The position numbers were made by a program, and so were the translations under genes. This document shows positions 10,783-21,792 of a stretch of 64,000 nucleotides of DNA, piece by piece; position 1 is the first letter of the stretch; every line of letters begins with the position of its first letter. Location of the stretch: positions 3,556,001 through 3,620,000 of the forward strand of contig CM076949.1 in the NCBI GenBank assembly GCA_039566865.1, written 5' to 3'. The DNA is from Aurelia coerulea (Eukaryota > Cnidaria > Scyphozoa > Semaeostomeae > Ulmaridae). The notes beneath the pieces were generated by a model that searched no databases, was not told the DNA's origin, and worked only from the letters and a program-made list of their open reading frames with translations.

Positions 10783-11972
10783 ATAAATTTATTTGATAAC
10801 GCAGGTCTGGCTAAGGCAACTCAGAAGAGCTGATGTGGACCTGCAAATACTAAAATAGAAATGTACCTTAGTCTTAAAATTACATGCAATGTAAAACAGT
10901 CCTAATATTAATAATAAATAAAATCCTTGTCTTTATTGGTTCCTATTGATGCTTCCTTACAATAACTAATGTTGTCTAATTTACAATTTTTTAATTTTCT
11001 TGAAAAAGTGTCTCTGTTATGACATGATTTTGCTTCTGTTGATAAAAGATTCCATGTTAATGGTCCTCGATATCTCAGACTATTTCTTCCGTGTTCAGTT
11101 CTTGGTCTTTGCATTACAAGATTGTGTTTATTGCATCCTCTCTGTATGTGCTGCTTTTCAAACATTTCTGTAAGTTCTTTAGGAGCATTTTCGTAGTAGA
11201 TGTCGTGCATTACTAACGATAGACGACGCTTGTATATGTAGCTAAGAGATTTCCAATTAGCCGAGGATAAGGGATCCCTGCCAGCAGGAATGCTGTAAAT
11301 TAGTCTGGCTGCTCTTTCATGGATCTTCTCTAATTCATTGAATGTTGCTTTCGGGCATGTTCCCCAGACAGAGATAGCATATACAACACAGGTAATCACC
11401 GACTTGTAGTATATTTCCTCCAACACTTTTCTTGGCAGAAAATTTAATCTCTTTAGTTGAGCGACCTTAGCACTGAACCCCTTTGCGACATTTTTAACTT
11501 GTTTGTTCCATTTTAGTCTGTTATCAATATTTATCCCAAGACATCTTGTTTCTGTTACAAACTCGATTGTGTCATTCCCAAGAGATAATTTTTGCAGGGG
11601 ACCAATGAAAGGTTTAGCAGATATGATCATGGCCTGCGTCTTTTCCGTGTTCACGGTTAGCTTGTTTCGCACACACCATTCATTGAGCTCTTTTGTTATT
11701 GTGTTCAAATGATCGACTACTTCTTCTATGCTTTTTCCCACACAGTATGCAGTCGTATCATCAGCATACATGTATAACTCTCCTTCTTTTATGCTTTCTG
11801 GAAGACCGTTTACGAAAATTTTAAACAGTTTGGGACCAAGGAGAGACCCTTGTGGTACTCCATACGTAATGCTACCAGCCTGTGATCTTGACCCATTTAT
11901 CTCTGTAAATTGATGTCTGTCAGTTAGGTAATCCTCTATGATTTCATAGCCATTTCCATTTCCATTTGTATT
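10783..11972 (-). mobile_element. 5'-truncated LINE with partial reverse transcriptase
   Basis: One open frame on the minus strand from about 11965 to the stop at 10908 encodes the second half of a non-LTR reverse transcriptase. Visible are GVPQGSLLGPKLF (motif B), the catalytic YMYADDT (motif C), CLGINIDNRLKW (motif E region), then the thumb and C-terminal region with RYRGPLTWNLL. Fingers, endonuclease and ORF1 are missing, with an abrupt 5' break near 11972. The open 350-codon frame suggests a recent insertion. The 3' UTR ends in the CATA/TATG repeat near 10783. Jockey/CR1-like clade is likely but not proven. Confidence 0.9.
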
Positions 11973-12165
11973 TTAATATGTAAGAAACCACTTATAATTA
12001 TAAAGAAAGTTTGACTCTCAGATTGCTAAAATTAAGAAACTGCAATACTGGGAAAAATTATTTGAGCAGCTATTTATTCTAGTCAAGGAATTCCTGCTTT
12101 TGTTTTGAACTGTGCACATGAATATTAAATATGAAACTTGTTACGAAACTCATAAAAAGCTCGCA

Positions 12166-12195
12166 AGAAACTCCGAGAAACTTCGAGAGTTTTCA
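12166..12195 (+). promoter_or_regulatory. Heat-shock-element-like array upstream of CDIPT
   Basis: Six contiguous pentamers alternate with cores GAA, TCC, GAA, TTC, GAG, TTC. Four match the HSF consensus nGAAn/nTTCn exactly and two have one mismatch. The array lies 161-191 bp before the CDIPT start codon, so it could be promoter or 5' UTR. The HSF consensus is established; the function here is inferred. Confidence 0.5.
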
Positions 12196-12356
12196 GAGAG
12201 TTTTGTTTCTGTTCAGTTGTGGACGCTGCGCAGCATGAAACAACAACAACGACGTGCAGTGTACGGCAGCAAGGAAAAGCCAAATAAACGCGGCAAGAGC
12301 AAGAAGGTAGACACATCTTTGAAGAGCTTTGAAGCAGCTGTTTTGAGAAAGAAATT

Positions 12357-15300
12357 ATGGCAGAAAACGTTTACTTGTTCGTTCCTAATCTAATAGGTAA
12401 GAAAAGGCTCCTTTTGCATCAAACTACAACATGTTATTAAGGCCATAACTTAACGATCCATCTCAATATATTTAGATTTTATCAGTTTGTACCTCAAGCA
12501 AGGCCTAAATCTCAACTTTCTTATACTGGACTCTATAGAAGTTTTTCATTTTGCCAAAAGATCACGATAAACAAAAGCACTTGAACATGCTTGAATAATA
12601 TTGTAACGTGAAGTTTTAATGCCAATGGTAAAATAAAGACCATATGAGATGAGATGACCAACACTTGTGAATATGATTTAATTGGTTTAAATTTGTGTCC
12701 ATTTGTCCAGTTGTTTTGATAATCTCTCGAGATCATCAAATACCATGGAATACAACAGGCTATGCTGTATTTAGATTGCCCAGATCACTACAATCTACAA
12801 TGTCAATCTCCAAAAAGGCTCAGCCCATGACGGAGATACATTACTCACACTACATCACACCTACTTTACCTAACTACATAAAACTACATACGATATGTTA
12901 ACGGATTAGTAGTTTTGGTGCAAGGGCACTTGGTCAATATATTTTACTTTGGCTGCATGGCAATGCATACATGCTACAGTTTGAGTGATATGACAGATAT
13001 GACACATTAATATCAACAGTAGGCTTGCGTGGTTTGCAATTTCAGATATCAAGGAGAGCAATACATGAACCTAGGCTTTATACCGACCAAGTGACCTCAG
13101 ACCAAAAGAAAGCAAAAATAATTTTTTTTTTCACTACGTGTAGCAGAAAACGCTCACCCCCGCCCCTCACCACAGTCCCTGCCACCCCGCAACCGTGCCC
13201 TGACTATCCAGAACACGAAGCGCAAGACGGCGACAACCACAACAAGAGACAAGAACATGAACGCCCCCCACCACACGTATTTTGGGATAAAAATAAACAT
13301 GTCAAATAAGTTTTTATTTCTATTTTTATCACTAACCTAAGTTGCCTTATATCTCCATCATTTTTTATCTTTAAAAGAGAGGTGCTCATTGTGTATCAAG
13401 CAATATTGTTTGTTCAATTTGCAGAAGTTTGACATATTTTTGAATGTGCGCCACATCAAATGAAGCTCCCAATCTGTAGAGTATGGCAGTTCTCAACAAG
13501 ATCTCGCGCGTGCAGACTAACAAAGCAGTGGCGTGCTTGCAAACAAGGTCATAGATTCCTTTATTTTCAAAGTAGTGAACAAAGGATCTCATCCAAAATC
13601 GGCATGCCCATAAAATCTTTATAAAAAAACCTTGTGCGTGCAGTTGCCACACTCTGCAGACTGGTGAAGCTTGATGTCACACAATCAAACCTTTGAATAA
13701 GAATGTACCAGGTGTCCCAAAAAAAGTTTCCCAATTTGAGCCATTATTTAGTAAAAGTACATGTTATTTAATGAAAATTCAAACTGGAATCTATTATGCA
13801 ATGCCCAACTTAGATTTGAGTATTTGCTTCTTTTTTGTATAGATCTGCACAAATTGATTTTCTACCAATACTTTCTTCAAAATCTTTATCAAATGAATAT
13901 AGTTATTGAAGAAGCTCACAATATCTTTGTCATTGATTTTACTGTAGGTTATGCAAGAGTCCTTCTTGCATTTGCATCTTTTTACTACATGCCAACTTCT
14001 CCATATATTGCTGGATTTTTATATCTGCTTAGTGGACTTTTGGATGCATTTGACGGACATGCTGCAAGAGCCCTGAACCAAGGTATTCATGTTTTTATTT
14101 TTAGACAAGAATAATTTTACACAAAAATGTAAACATGTGGCATTTTGTCTTTTGCATTCTTTCAGCTTGACTGTAAAAATATTTTATATTTCCAAGGATA
14201 CTCTGAAAATGTGTGATTACAAGCATTTTTAGAATAACTCTCTTTTTCCAAGCCATACAATGTCAAAAGCAGCATAGGTTCCAAATCTTTAAAAAGGCTG
14301 GTGTAAAATTGAGTGACCTAGTTCTTTGAACTGAATGACTTCAAAGAAACTTTAGCTATTTCTCAATAATTCTACCGTTGGACTTTTCTGAAATCTTTAA
14401 TATTTTCAAAATTAGAGTGTTTTTCTTCTTTTTCAAGAATTCAAGGAAAATTTTCAAAAAAACTTAAAACCATCGTAATTTCTAAACCGTGTGACGCAAC
14501 ATGCAGTAATTTTGAAGAGAACTATGGTTTATGAATGCCTACAATATGATATCAAGCAAAAGTCTGTCACTCATCTGGTTTATGATTTAGAAATTTGATG
14601 ACGTCACATCCTAAAATGAGCTGAAATGGAAAATACGCTGTAATTTTGAAAAATATTCAAAATTTCTGGAATGTCCAACGGTAGAATTACAGATAAATAC
14701 CTAAAGTTTCTCTTAAGCCATTCATTCAGAAGAAATAGGTCATTGAATTTTACACCCACCTTCTTACGCCAAGTTAAAGATTTGGAACCTATGCTGTCAA
14801 AAGCAGTTGTAAGCATACTGCATATACTGTATTCTGCTTTATGCAGAAGTTTGATTGTCTTTTGTAAATTGATTTTAGGGGGAAATATGCTGGTGGTATT
14901 TTGAATGAAAAAGGGATTTTTTTACTGTTTGCAAGCAATTTTCAGTTTCATACAAAGTATGCATTTTTGCTTGCAGGTACAGTATGGTAGAATCAAATTT
15001 ACGTAGAGTTTTTTATTAAAGGGCAAATGTGGAAAAAATAGATTTTCATATCTTTCTATTGTATACTTTTGCTATGCAATTGAGGGGATATAAACCCTTC
15101 TGATGGAGTAGGCAATCTTTCAAAATCATGTCTTTATTCATTTTATACCACTTCATCCTCATTTTGAATTGCTACATTCCAGCTTCAAAGTATGGTGCAG
15201 TATTGGATATGCTCACAGACAGGTACTGAAAATCTTTACAACAATCTTTACATTTTTTTAACGTGCAAAGATTGATCTTCTAAATAATGGAAACCATTTT

Positions 15301-18171
15301 AATTAGTATCAGGACTATTACATCAATAAATATAGGAGTGAAGTGGAAATAATACAACTATGGAAATATTTTCTTGATGATTTTCTGAAATGATTTGATT
15401 TGCTATATTCTCTTAGATTTTTTTGCTAGAATAGCTGTACTTATGTTAGATGAATATTCATACTAGAATTATGCAAATTGGGAAGAGAAACTGAATTGAT
15501 TTTGATTGTTATCTTATTATTTCCATTCTTCAGATGTGCAACTACTTGCCTTCTAATGGTCTTGGCTTTGTTTTACCCAAAATGGATGCTAGCTTTCCAG
15601 TTCATAGTGGCATTAGATATTACAAGCCATTGGGCCCAAATGTACAGGTAATGACTTTTCTATAGCTGGTAATAATTTGGGGATGGGCTGACATTTGACT
15701 AAACTTAAATATTTTTTTCATGTGAAAAATTAAAATCGCTCCACCAGGCAGGATTGGAACTCAAGTCAAGATTATGCCAGTCCAGCAATCACACCAGTAC
15801 ACCAATCCATAATTTGATTGTTCAACCAGCACTTAATCTAGATTTGAATCATGCCAGGTGCAGAGTAATTTTAATTTTTAGATGTGAAATTTATATGTAA
15901 TTCTGGTGATTTTTTTAAGGGTTTCTGAAAGCAAATATAGTTTGGTAGAAAGTAGAGATATAATATAAGCAATGACAGAAAGTTCAGTGGAGAAGTTTAG
16001 TCCCATATTTGAATTAACATCATGAAAAGTACAGTAGGTCAATTTGTGATCAAGAGCCTTTAAATTATATTAAATGTTTTGTGACAACCCAATTCCCCAT
16101 TTCACCGTTAATGGTTTCTTTCATCTAAGCATTGACCAGGCTCAAAATATATAGTGGGACTTTGTTTTCTTGAAGTTATATTATTTTAACAGACCTGTTT
16201 AAATTTAGTTTGTCTCGACAATTTTGTGTTTTCTGTCTTGTAGCTCTATGATGAAAGGCAAGACAAGTCATAAATCAACAGAAGAAACATCCAACCCCAT
16301 TCTCAAGCTCTACTATACCTCAAGGGTAAGATTTTTTTGCAAAATTAGTTATCTCCATTCAAGTTATGAGAAAGGAGCAAAGATTAAAGGAGATACTGTA
16401 TGTCACGTTAGCAATTGGTTAATACAGTACAACAACGAAGTTTGGAGTGAAATGCCATTTTTTCATGACTTTTTATTTGTGCTTCATAAACTTTTATTGC
16501 TATGAAAATTCAGCCTTGATCCTGTGCTTTGAAATAAACAATGGAGAGAATTGTATTGCATAAACCAATCAGGTTCATGACATACAGTATGCCCGTTAAT
16601 GAAAAATTCCTGTTGGTAAAGATGGGTGATTAACCGTATATTTGTGCAGCCTATAAGGTACAGACTTATCTTGACTACAATATATTCATAATTGCAATTC
16701 TAAGATATTGGCTACTAGCACAGTCCTGCTTCTTTGCTACTATGTTCCCTCTTTATTGTGGTAGAATTTTGCTGCCACATGGCTTCAAAGGTGTAAATTC
16801 TTGTGACATTTCTCTGTTTCTTAATGTTTCTTTATACACTTTTTTCTTTAGGTTGTGCTATTCATCATGTGTGCGGGGAATGAAATCTTTTTCGCGATGT
16901 TATACATGCTACATTTTAGTTCTGGTCCTGTCTGTAAGTACACAAATTTTGATACACATTTCGTCTTTCTTGAGCTTTCTTTACTTTTGCAATAAAAAGA
17001 GCTAAAGGGGCTCAATCTCTAAAATGTGAACAAATCTATAAATATCCATGTTTCAGTTAGAAATCGACTTACATCCGAGGAATCGTAAAATATATAGTTG
17101 TTTGTTTTGTTCCTATTTGAAGTACGAAGATTTGTCTTAACACTTTAAGTTTTGAACAACAGATTAAATTTCTGTGTGACATTGCCTGTTGAAAGAACTG
17201 CAAAATCAACATTTTGATCGAAATTTGGAGACAACCCGTACGGAAAAGGGTGGGACTTTCCCAGGAAATTTTCTAAGCAAGTTTTGGTGTACTAGTACTG
17301 AACACTTATCCGTGCGTGCGAAATTTTTAGGTATGGGAAATTGGACTCAAAATGAGGTGAAAATGTCTGAAGTGAATCTGAATTATTTCTGAAAATTGTT
17401 TTTGCAAAAGACCCTGTTTATTTTAGTGGTAAAAGGGATCAGATCTTTCAAATCTTTAGAAAGGTGGGTGTAAAATTCTATGAAATTTTTCTTTGAATTG
17501 AATTGCTTGAAAGGAACTTATGGTACTTTGCTGTAAATTTGCCATGGACATTTTTTGATATCTTGATTTTTATCAAAATGGCAGCAATTTGATTATTTTT
17601 GAAAAAATTTATGTAAAATTTTGAAAAATTTAAATCATCCTAAATCCTAAACCAATACAGGAAAAATGATATAACCTTCAAGAAAGCTACTGTATAGTTT
17701 ATGAAGGTCTACACTATGGTGGTAAGCAGAAATCTGTAGCTCTTCTGGTTTAGGATTTAGAACTTTGATGACGTCATAGCCTCAAATTTAATAAATGCCA
17801 CCATTTTAAAACAAATCAAGATATCAATGAATTTCCACGGCAGATTTACGGCAAAACCCCCCAAGTTCCTTTCAAGCCATTTATTTCAAAGAAAACTGTA
17901 ATAGAATTTTACACCCACCTTCTTAAAGATTTGAGCCCTATGTTCCCTTTACCCCCAGAATGTTAAAAGCTTATTACAAAGCATTGATTGCAAATGCCTA
18001 TTTCTCCTTGCAGTGAACCTTGTTGCAGTCAAAGTTGGTCTGTGGAAGGTGCTTGCAATTATTTCCCTGCCAATTTGTGTCACAAAGAATATCATTAGTA
18101 TTGTACAGATGATTGGTGCATTTGAGACAATTGCAGAGAGTGACAAAGAAGACCGATCCAAATCAAAATAG
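12357..18171 (+). CDS. CDIPT: CDP-diacylglycerol-inositol 3-phosphatidyltransferase (PI synthase)
   Basis: It makes phosphatidylinositol from CDP-diacylglycerol and myo-inositol in the ER membrane. Seven exons join in frame: 12357-12396, 13948-14082, 15183-15222, 15534-15647, 16244-16325, 16852-16933 and 18014-18171, giving 216 residues (human about 213). All introns are GT-AG. The N-terminus MAENVYLFVPNLIG matches the family start. The CDP-alcohol phosphotransferase signature D-x2-D-G-x2-A-R-x8-G-x3-D-x3-D is complete as D46, D49, G50, A53, R54, G63, D67 and D71, split between exons 2 and 3. Several hydrophobic segments follow (for example around residues 15-45 and 75-95), then YYTSR, CAGNE and a lysine/serine-rich cytosolic tail. 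The start is the first ATG giving the conserved N-terminus. A truncated second copy lies upstream at 1301-7981. An out-of-frame upstream ATG frame overlaps exon 1. Confidence 0.94.
13708..13737. mobile_element. Solitary TA-element terminus in CDIPT intron 1
   Basis: TA followed by CCAGGTGTCCCAAAAAAAG resembles the left ends of the TA elements elsewhere in the window. I could not find the opposing terminus within the next 600 bp, so it is a broken relic or chance. Confidence 0.35.
14271..14795. mobile_element. MITE family with AGCATAGG termini, 9-bp duplication, CDIPT intron 2
   Basis: 525 bp with termini AGCATAGGTTCCAAATC and inverse. A perfect 9-bp target duplication GTCAAAAGC is at 14262-14270 and 14796-14804. 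Family members are at 7246-7754, 17428-17943 and 32047-32554. Confidence 0.88.
15742..15808 (-). mobile_element. tRNA-like SINE head, copy B
   Basis: Ortholog within the duplication of the relic at 3728-3794, with a few substitutions (for example CCAATCC instead of CCAGTCC in the B-box region). Confidence 0.5.
17428..17943. mobile_element. MITE family with AGGGCTCAAATC termini, copy B
   Basis: Same insertion as 7246-7754, in intron 6 of the complete CDIPT gene. The left terminus has decayed to GGGATCAGATC while the right end reads GATTTGAGCCC. Confidence 0.8.
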
Positions 18172-18605
18172 ACGTAATGTACTTTTAATATTCTTGTACA
18201 TAGAACTATCGAAATATAGAACCTTACAATGCTTTGTCGTTCAATACACGACTAACAAGGTCATTTGATTTTACAATAAGATCCGCTACTTTTGATTGAC
18301 ACCCAAATGCAAAGCGATTAGCGATTACAGACAAAAGGAATTTGATGCCTGGTCGGTCAAGTCATAAAAAAAACAAAGCGAGCCTCAAAAGTTGTTGATT
18401 TCATTTCTTAAATTCATTGATTTCTCAAACTTAGCCATTCTTTTCCAGTCCATGTTTTGGAAGATGCCCCACTTCTAAGTTTACGTTTTTTCTAATCAAA
18501 TCAAATCTAAGAAAAAAAAACTTGCTTTATCTGCACCATATACAGCAGGAAAGGAGATAAAGTCATCTGGTCCCAACTACATATGGTGCTTACAGTCCAA
18601 TAGTA

Positions 18606-19201
18606 CAGGGTGTCCCAAAAAAATTGTGCCCCATTTGTCTGAAGATTGTGACAAAACGGCAAAAGATTCTCGCCAAACTTTTGCATGATGGTGCTCTTCA
18701 CATGTTCAATTAAAGTTTGCTACCATCCCCATGAAAATCCGTTGAAAAATGATGGAGCTATGACCTTCAGGTGACCAAATTTGCCCGATCACTGAAACCA
18801 GCTGTCGGCCATTTTGTCTTAACATTTTGCTGCGATAAATGGCATCATGGATTGAAAATGAAACAGCAGCCTCCAATGTCATAGCTCTCGTGAAAATTCC
18901 GATAATCCTCGGAGGGTTCCAATATTTCTGACCTCACAGAAAATATTTCTTACCTCACGTGAAGATACTTATCACTGCAAAATAGTAGGACAAAATGGCC
19001 GACCTCTGGTTTCAGTCATCAGGCAAATTTGGTCTTCTGAAGGTCATAGCTTTATCATCTTTCAACAGATTTTTACGGGGGTGGTTGCAAACTTTAATTG
19101 AATATCTGAAGAGCAACATCAAGCAAAATTTTTGCGAGAATCTTTTGCTATTTTGTCGCAATCTTCAGGCAAACGGGGCACAATTTTTTTGGGACACCCT
19201 G
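18606..19201. mobile_element. 596-bp Tc1/mariner-type foldback element
   Basis: The termini are CAGGGTGTCCCAAAAAAATT and its inverse, flanked by TA. The two halves are reverse complements over most of the length, so both strands read related frames. No transposase is present. Confidence 0.9.
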
Positions 19202-21792
19202 TATATAACAATAAAATGAGTTTGTCTCACATAGATGTCAGGTAAGTTTATCTCGAAAAATAAAGAAACTTGGAAGGTTCAGGATGTCCAATTAATAAAT
19301 TTAGTTAGGACCACAGCGGAATAAGGAGCTGAGTAAGATGAGTGAATAACATTGAAATAAGGAGGAATAAGGTGTTGAATTTTGCATACAAAAGATTTCC
19401 ACTGACGTCTTCAAATACATCTCTGCATTGAGTTTTAATAGAATACTGACTGGAAAAAATTACGATTATTTCCATCTTGGGGAATGCAAAACTGGAAATT
19501 TCCTTTCAATCTGCTTTTTCGGATGGCAATCATAGCTTAAAGTGACCATACAGCATCTCAAAAAATGGCCGAGCCTTTCCACGAATCGGTGATGCAAAGC
19601 ATTTGTCCATGGCTCTCGATTTAAGAGAGCTATTTATTATCCAGCTCGTGAAGGTCTTTTGGGTCAGCGGGTAGTGAGCCCTGTTAGGCCGATACTTCAT
19701 CGTGGCTCTTGTCGCGATGTACACATGATAGTTCATCGTTTAGAGCTAAAGAAATGTTGTGTCCTCGGTAATACGCTGCTCGATTTTATTGTGAATTTAC
19801 CTCATTCACATTGGTAAGTTAAACCAGCTTAAATTAAACCAGATTGTCAAACTGTGCGTTCTAATTGGTCAATTCAACCTATCGAATCCATTTGATTGGT
19901 TGCGATTTCAGCTGGTTTTGATAAAGCTGGTTTAACTGAGTCAGTGTGGATACAGTTATAGTTGTTAGATCATTGCGGATCACTTTTATTCATGGTTTCT
20001 AAGGAAGAAATGAAAGTTTTATCTTTCAGAGGACTGTTATCTCGTAGGAATCAAAATTGATTTAGAAACTGCCCAACAAAGCCTCGAAAATAGAATATGA
20101 GACAGTTCGTAAGAAGTTCTCTTTCATATCATGGGTTCTCAAGCTCAATTTTATAGCATTTTGCCAAAATATTTCTCTCTGTTTTCTTTGTTTAGTCTTT
20201 GAAGCTTCTAAACTTCAGGGCAACTTTAAGACAATGGACTTTTCAGCCATCATAGAAGAGAGTCTGGATCGAGCGATATTTTTATGAATTTTTATGCGGA
20301 AGATACGATTTGAATGGCATTAGAGTAGCCTCACTACAAAAGGACCCTCAACTTACGCTCATCTAATTGAAGTGAATTAATGTTGTTGTTGTCGCTCCAG
20401 TCAAGGGCCTTATGGACTAACTCTTCTCAAAACGGCAAAAAAATTCTCGCCAGGAACAAATTTATTCCTGGACCAATCAGGATGCAAGACTTGAAATAAC
20501 TTGATGGGATTGGCTGATTCTTCTTCAATTCAAACTTCCCGCCAAAGGCAAACAAAAGCGTTCGAACAACGCGTTCGACTGAACTGCTCCAACGATCAAA
20601 ATCTCAAAGTAGCGAACGAATTTACGAGATCTTTTGCGTCCCCAAACAACGAAAATAGCACTTATACGTAGGATTTTTTTGCTTTAATAGCTTGAAGAAA
20701 CATTCATCTAAGTACTGATAGTTTGTTTTGCAGTGTAGCACTCCAGGAAAACCACTTTTTGCGGCATTTTAGGGTCGGTGGTTTTGAGAAAAAATAGCAG
20801 GTGATTTAGGCCATGTCCGTTTCTGGAAGCGTAAGTCCATGAGTCGTAGTTATAGCGTCCATAAGCATATCAATAGCTATACCTACGAACATATAATCAG
20901 TCTAGCATTAGAGGTTCTATCACTGTTGTTCACATTCGAAAATTCTACGAAATGTATCAGAATATCGTTCGATTCAGACTCTCTTTTAGAACACCTAAAA
21001 GGTCTGTTTAATTTAAGAAAAGTAATCATGCACTCGTTGATTTTCAAGCATCAGAACATTTTGAAATCCTTTGCAATACACCATTTCGACTAACGGCAGC
21101 CATTATGAACATTTTTTCAGATTTCATTGCATGAAATTTTTAACCCGCGATTCAAATTATGCACCCAAAATATAGTCTTCTCTTAAGTTTTTGAAGCCCT
21201 AGTATTTGCTATATTGATTTACGTGATAAAATGTTTGCAATTTTATATGGTATTTGAGCCAAAAAAATTGTTCGAGAAACTTTTACCCCTGAATTTTTGT
21301 GCTGATCAAATCCCTTATAATATCTACAAATTTTTATTATTGTGAAATCAATCTAGTAAGTACTAGGGACTCGAAAACATGCAGAAAGACTAGACTATAT
21401 TTTAGTGCTAAATTCGAATAGTGGGTGGAAAATTGCATACAATGAAATCTGGAAAATTTCTATAATGGTACCCGCTTGTAAAATGGTGTATATTAGAAAC
21501 ATTCATTTATTGCCATGTCCAAACATAATAAGAAATTACAGACTTGCATCTTTTCGACTTATCAGTAATGCATTATCAGCGTATTTATTTTTATTTCTTT
21601 TCCTTTGATTTACCATTTTAGCCTCATATTTGCATATTTAATGATGTAAATAAACTTATCCAGTGAAAATTGCCGTTAAAAGAAAGTAAAATATCAAAGA
21701 ACTTGTTGATTACTGAAAATATCTTCATAGATGGAGTAAATTTTCCACATTCTGCAAAACGTAGCACTTAGGCTTACCTTATTCGCAAACAT
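19202..21792. other. Anonymous sequence with dispersed-repeat blocks
   Basis: No gene recognised. About 19800-19950 is an inverted-repeat block with TTAAACCAGCTT and AGCTGGTTTAAC ends; a related end recurs at 54470-54515. About 20320-20395 and 20878-20920 match 45552-45625 and 45630-45690, where the two parts are adjacent, so the roughly 480 bp between them may be an insertion here. The rest holds only short non-recognisable frames. Confidence 0.5.

Larger units (their letters stand above)
15016..18380 (+). repeat. Direct segmental duplication, copy B (CDIPT exons 3-7)
   Basis: This is the counterpart of 1125-9445, collinear and in the same orientation, and free of seven or eight insertions found in copy A. 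Homology stops at about 18378, shortly after the shared half-element relic. The left breakpoint lies inside intron 2 of the complete gene. Confidence 0.9.

Noticed and set aside
12112..12393. 93-codon plus-strand frame over CDIPT exon 1
   Set aside because: Out of frame with the conserved MAENVYLFVPNLIG start and running through the donor site; at most an upstream ORF.
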